From JBFMGD01 sp040751775 (GTDB lineage: Bacteria; Bacillota; Dethiobacteria; DTU022), in the NCBI GenBank assembly GCA_040751775.1, contig JBFMGD010000043.1, positions 1 to 25,458 of the forward strand: a stretch of 25,458 bases of DNA. The letters are read 5' to 3'. A program made the position numbers and the translations under genes. Numbering within the stretch: the stretch's first letter is position 1; each line of letters begins with the position of its first letter. Positions 22,381 through 25,458 of this stretch are shown piece after piece. A model generated the notes under the pieces. The model had not been told where the DNA came from and ran no database searches. It worked only from the letters and a program-made list of their open reading frames with translations.

Positions 22381-22907
22381 GGTTATGAGTTGATAAACTA
22401 CAGCATTAAGATCGAAGGGCGCATGAAGTCGGCCTACTACGTGGCGGCGGTAACCAGGGTTTACCGGTCGACGCTGGACAGCCTCGCTGCCGGCGGCCAG
22501 TATGATTACAAGCCCGAATGGCTTGCGGAGTTGAAGAAAGTATCCACCAGCCGTATACCACCGGGTTTTACCTGCCCGGGGAAAACACCGAAATCGAGTT
22601 TACCGCCGATGCATCCTCTATCCGGGGTTATGACTTTATCGGTACCGTCGACGAGCACGACCAGGAGACCAATATGCTCAAGGTCCTGGGGCGCAACCGT
22701 TTCGCCTTAGGTGATACGGTGGAAATCCTCGACCCGGATCAGGCCGAAATAAACAAGTTCACCATCAGCCGGATAATCGGCGAGACGGGAGAGGACCTTG
22801 AGGCTGCGCACAACAGCTATGTGGTTTATCTCCCGCTAGCAGAAAACCATGCCGCCCCAATCAGCAAACACGCCATCCTCAGGAAGAAAAGCTCTCCCCA
22901 TCAATAA
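22381..22907 (+). pseudogene. U32-family peptidase gene, 5'-truncated and frameshifted
   Basis: One frame reads YSIKIEGRMKSAYYVAAVTR, VYRSTLD and PEWLAELKKVS, the conserved part of U32 proteins around the SLKIEGRMKS motif. It then fails, and the +1 frame continues as HQPYTTGFYLPGENTE, YDFIGTVDEHDQETNMLKVL, GRNRFALGDTVEILDP and AAPISKHAILRKK, the normal C-terminal domain. Loss of one base near 22545 (TCC AC instead of TCC CAC) explains the shift. The first two thirds of a U32 protein are missing, the visible part beginning directly after the operon hairpin. Family members act in tRNA or rRNA hydroxylation or as collagenase-like proteases. It is certainly non-functional. Confidence 0.85.
22848..22891 (+). 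repeat. Direct repeat copy 1 (U32 gene tail)
   Basis: This 44-base segment, which encodes the last U32 residues (HAAPISKHAILRKK), is repeated with a few changes at 23162-23204. The shared core includes CAATCAGCAAACACGC and CAGGAAGAAAAG. Confidence 0.8.
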
Positions 22908-22917
22908 ACCTGCTTCG

Positions 22918-23067
22918 TTAGGCCAACCGGCCAAAATTGGCGAGCACGCGCAGGTTGCGCAAGGTGAGGATACCGCTCCACTTCCGGCGGGCCTCCGGCC
23001 AGGCATCGGGATAATCGTCCCTCCAGCAGGTAGCGCAGTGCGCCCGCCACCAGGGAAAAAGTAGCAT
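22918..23067 (-). pseudogene. Unidentified gene remnant between the direct repeats
   Basis: A minus-strand frame from an ATG at 23067 gives 49 residues and ends RRKWSGILTLRNLRVLANFG then RLA and TAA. It has no ribosome binding site. Upstream, the neighbouring frame reads IDNDNATFSLVAGALRYLLE, which looks like the natural continuation, so I suspect a frameshift near 23010 within the C-terminal part of a lost gene. I do not recognise the family. It lies between the two copies of the U32 tail. Confidence 0.35.
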
Positions 23068-23161
23068 TATCGTTATCAATCCTTCCAATTCGGCTGGACT
23101 CGTTCGTCGTTCTCAGAATCTTGGATATAATTGACCGGTGCCACAAGTCATACAGATGCCA

Positions 23162-23204
23162 CATGCCGCAACAATCAGCAAACACGCATTTTCAGGAAGA
23201 AAAG
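23162..23204 (+). repeat. Direct repeat copy 2 (U32 gene tail)
   Basis: This 43-base near copy of 22848-22891 differs at a handful of positions and has one base fewer, so it no longer keeps the U32 frame. It lies 37 bases before the stop of the convergent DUF362 gene. Confidence 0.8.
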
Positions 23205-23240
23205 GACGGATGCAGCAGTTTGTGGGCGCCCTTCCCTCCA

Positions 23241-24521
23241 CTAAAGAGCCACGCGGGCTTTGCTGCCCCTGAGGCGGGCGATCGCGAGCAGGGCCAGGCT
23301 GTAAAGAGGATGCAGCGGCACCAGTTTCATCGGGTTAACCTTCATCAACCTGGTCAAAGCCCGGACCGTGGAAGCAAGATCATTACAGGCCGGGGATTGA
23401 TAAACCCGGCCTACAGCGGCTTTTTGCTTAAAATAAGCACCGGTTTCCTCAACGGCGCATTTCCCGGCCAGCAAAACAGGCCCCGTTACCTTTTCCAGCG
23501 CGGTGCTGTCGAAGCCTTTGCCCATTACTATGGTAAAACCGCCTTTCCCTTGATGGTCCAGGTAGAGAAATTGCAGCACCGCCTCAGTATTTAAACGGCA
23601 CCCTTCCGGGCAGCAGCGTTCGCGGCCCCGCAGGATCGTCACATCGGGCGGCATATCGGGCAGCATGGTATAAGGGTACTTCGTTTGAAAAGCGCTTAGA
23701 TCGCCGTCCACATCGATTGAATCCGGAGCGGCGCACTCCCCGTCACCCTTAACCGCCAGGGCGAGATGCTCTATTTCCGCTACGCCGTAACCGAGGATGC
23801 GCGCGGCCACGGTGTCCACCGCGGTCATGCAGGAGCCTCCCACCAGCACTCCCAGGGGGGCCACGCAGCGCTCCGTTACCGAGGCCGGCGGGTAATGGCC
23901 GTGATAGACCGCCTTGACCCCGTCCACGATGGTGAAGTCGGGACGGAAAAGAGTGCCCAGGGCGGCCAGCCTGCCGTGCAGGCTGTGGTTGTGATCGTGC
24001 ATCCTGTCGCGCTGATCCATCAGGCCCAGCAAGTTCTTAATCCCTAGGGTGACCACGGTCATGGAGTGCGTTTTGAGCCGGGGCAGGTTTAAGAAGAAAA
24101 CGCTCCGTTCTGCCCGGCAAAGTTCGTCTACGACGACCCGGGGGAAACGGGCTTTCTGCTCCAGGCCCGGCAGTGCCAGCTCAATCACCGGTCCCTCGTC
24201 CAAGAAGAGAGGCCGGACACCCTGGCGCCGGCATACTTTCCCCAGATCGGTAGCGGCAAAAACAAGGCGGGTAAAGTTGCCCTGGGTGCAGTTTTCCACT
24301 ACGCGGATTTCGGCGGCACCGTGGTTCTGGAGAACTCTAATCACCGCCTCCAAAACAGCCGGAGAAGTGTACGTCTCGGGACGGCAATCGATCGCGTTGA
24401 TCTTGATCCAGACCCGGGTTTTCCCATCTAAAAGCCTGTCGAGACCACCGCACCGCTTAAAAATAATTTCCACCGCGCCCACGGTATCCCCTGCAGCAGA
24501 GGCTACGACAACTCGACTCAT
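23241..24521 (-). CDS. DUF362 domain protein
   Basis: The 426-residue product shows the DUF362 pattern: VWIKINAIDCRPETYTSPAV, LQNHGAAEIRVVENC, FFLNLPRLKTHSMTVVTLGI then KNLLGLM, and VDGVKAVYHGHYPP. GGGAGGG precedes the ATG at 24521. The C-terminal part is Cys-rich (RERCCPEGCRLNTE, AGKCAVEETG, SPACND), but shows no complete CxxCxxCxxxC ferredoxin motif, unlike DUF362 proteins fused to a 4Fe-4S domain. The function of the family is unsettled; members occur widely in anaerobes. The gene lies downstream of a dehydratase relic on the same strand and appears intact. Confidence 0.88.
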   Translation of the reverse strand: MSRVVVASAAGDTVGAVEIIFKRCGGLDRLLDGKTRVWIKINAIDCRPETYTSPAVLEAVIRVLQNHGAAEIRVVENCTQGNFTRLVFAATDLGKVCRRQGVRPLFLDEGPVIELALPGLEQKARFPRVVVDELCRAERSVFFLNLPRLKTHSMTVVTLGIKNLLGLMDQRDRMHDHNHSLHGRLAALGTLFRPDFTIVDGVKAVYHGHYPPASVTERCVAPLGVLVGGSCMTAVDTVAARILGYGVAEIEHLALAVKGDGECAAPDSIDVDGDLSAFQTKYPYTMLPDMPPDVTILRGRERCCPEGCRLNTEAVLQFLYLDHQGKGGFTIVMGKGFDSTALEKVTGPVLLAGKCAVEETGAYFKQKAAVGRVYQSPACNDLASTVRALTRLMKVNPMKLVPLHPLYSLALLAIARLRGSKARVAL

Positions 24522-24629
24522 TGCTTATCCCTCCCGGCCGGCTTCTACCGGAAATATTCTCCAAAAGAAAAGTATCTCCTGCTTCCTCCCGATCGACTGT
24601 CATCTACACCTGCTGATAGTGTCTAACCT

Positions 24630-24761
24630 TTAACGGATACTGATGCGCTCGAGCAGCCCTTCCAGGCGGGTAAACGCCGCTTCTTCGCTGCATTTACGCA
24701 CATCGGCGTGATCCACATCGATCATTACCGTAGGAACACCCAGTTCGCGAGTGATCCGTTC
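24630..24761 (-). pseudogene. 3' end of a 2-hydroxyacyl-CoA dehydratase subunit gene
   Basis: The minus-strand codons read ERITRELGVPTVMIDVDHAD then VRKCSEEAAFTRLEGLLERI and end at TAA. The pattern ELGIPtl.id.D..Dpr..seaq..tR.E.fle.l is the C-terminus of HgdB/BcrC-type dehydratase subunits. An in-frame TAA stands directly before ERITR, and no more of the protein is found further upstream, where the AbrB gene starts on the other strand. Only the last 43 codons survive. The 108 bases between it and the DUF362 start hold nothing recognised beyond the DUF362 ribosome binding site. Confidence 0.72.
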
Positions 24762-24838
24762 TTACTGATCCATCTGCATCAAACGATGCCAGGCGCTTCG
24801 CCAGCGGTCTAGCGTTTTGATCAATATGAGGTAGTACC

Positions 24839-25093
24839 GTGAAAAAAATTACTACTATCACCAGAAAAGGGCAGGTTACCATACCGCAAACTGTGCGGGA
24901 AAAGTTGCAGATCGGCTACGGTGACAAAGTAGAATTCACCTTTAGCGAACAAAGACAGGTGATCTTGCAACCGGTTAAAACCGACCTGGAGAGTCTCTAC
25001 GGAATCCTGGCCAAAGATCGGCCGGCCGAAAATATTGAAGAGCAGCGCAAAGCCGCCCGTGAATGGATCGGAAAGCAGGGAGGCAGGTCGTAG
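24839..25093 (+). CDS. AbrB/MazE-type antitoxin
   Basis: The GTG at 24839 follows GAGG at good spacing. The 84-residue protein begins with a swapped-hairpin SpoVT/AbrB DNA-binding domain: KKITTITRKGQVTIPQTVRE then KLQIGYGDKVEFTF. The C-terminal half is helical and charged, as in antitoxins that bind a PIN toxin. Six bases separate its stop from the toxin start. It should neutralise the toxin and repress the operon (family knowledge). Confidence 0.9.
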   Translation: MKKITTITRKGQVTIPQTVREKLQIGYGDKVEFTFSEQRQVILQPVKTDLESLYGILAKDRPAENIEEQRKAAREWIGKQGGRS

Positions 25094-25098
25094 CCGGC

Positions 25099-25458
25099 AT
25101 GTATTTTGTGGATACTAATTTATTTATCCGCTTTCTGACCCTTGATGACCCGGAAAAAGCAAGTCGATGCAAGACCCTTTTTGAAAAAGCCCGCACCGGT
25201 GAAACCAGGTTCTTTACCTCCGAACTGGTAATTGCCGAACTGGTATGGGTACTGCAATCCCCCGGGACATACAATCAAAAACCGGAGAGGATACGCGAGC
25301 TGCTCCTGCCGCTCCTGACCATGAAGAACCTTAATTTCCCCAACAAAGAGTTATATCCCGCAATTTTGGAACTGTTTGCGTCTAATACGATCGACTATAT
25401 CAACGCCTACAATGCAATTTTGATGCAGCGAAAAGGGATCACCGACATCTACAGCTAC
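25099..25458 (+). CDS. vapC: PIN-domain toxin, 3' end beyond the window
   Basis: The first 120 residues are visible: MYFVDTNLFIRFLTLDDPEK with Asp5, FFTSELVIAELVWVL with Glu47, IDYINAYNAILMQRKG with Asp99, and TDIYSY at the edge, where the last acidic residue (Asp116 or the next Asp) belongs. GGGAGGCAGG lies about 15 bases upstream of the ATG. The order and spacing are those of VapC ribonuclease toxins. The stop is not in the window; only about 15 residues should be missing. Confidence 0.88.
   Translation, partial: MYFVDTNLFIRFLTLDDPEKASRCKTLFEKARTGETRFFTSELVIAELVWVLQSPGTYNQKPERIRELLLPLLTMKNLNFPNKELYPAILELFASNTIDYINAYNAILMQRKGITDIYSY

Noticed and set aside
22848..23204. The two repeats as a CRISPR array
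   Set aside because: There are only two diverged copies, 314 bases apart, and copy 1 is coding sequence of the U32 gene.

Overview
The window looks like chromosomal DNA from an anaerobic Firmicute of the clostridial or Peptococcaceae type. The evidence is AGGAGG-like ribosome binding sites, frequent TTG and GTG starts, sigma-A type promoters, lipoprotein and signal-anchor exports, and families common in such organisms: MttB-like methyltransferase, PocR-AraC regulator, 2-hydroxyacyl-CoA dehydratase relic, DUF362, U32 peptidase and TusA/YeeE sulfur genes. No rRNA, tRNA, CRISPR array, prophage or intact insertion sequence was seen.

Layout. 1-6185: accessory single genes (truncated membrane protein, two GNAT acetyltransferases, a secreted membrane-anchored protein of unknown function, an EamA-type exporter coupled to a metallo-beta-lactamase-fold hydrolase, a CapA-family protein). 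6186-9672: a zone of gene debris (dehydrogenase relic, a beta-propeller gene and a PocR-AraC regulator that truncate each other tail to tail, a PLP-enzyme 3' end, half a response regulator) around a promoter-equipped Phd-Uma2 fusion gene. 9667-11088: a ribbon-helix-helix/PIN toxin-antitoxin pair and a YtrA-type GntR regulator, each with a sigma-A promoter overlapped by an inverted repeat. 11160-15066 (minus): a methyltransferase - GPH transporter - PLP enzyme operon whose first gene is split and lacks an internal segment.

15881-22324 is the coherent core: a sulfur-trafficking locus. A LysR regulator faces an operon of YeeE/YedE half 1, TusA, YeeE/YedE half 2, a thioredoxin-reductase-like flavoprotein with a fused one-cysteine thioredoxin domain, and a lipoprotein with two rhodanese domains. 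Just beyond the regulator lie a second tusA and an exported tandem rhodanese. A perfect 11+11 bp dyad sits in the promoter region in front of the operon. The likely logic (inference) is that exported rhodaneses handle sulfane sulfur outside the membrane, the split YeeE pair imports it, TusA carries it as a persulfide, and the flavoprotein reductase supplies thiol reducing power.

22381-25458: more decay (frameshifted U32 peptidase 3' part, a duplicated 43-44 bp tail, an unidentified frameshifted remnant, a dehydratase 3' end) around an intact DUF362 gene, then an AbrB-type antitoxin with a PIN toxin cut by the window end. At least ten broken genes in 25 kb is a striking feature of this sequence.
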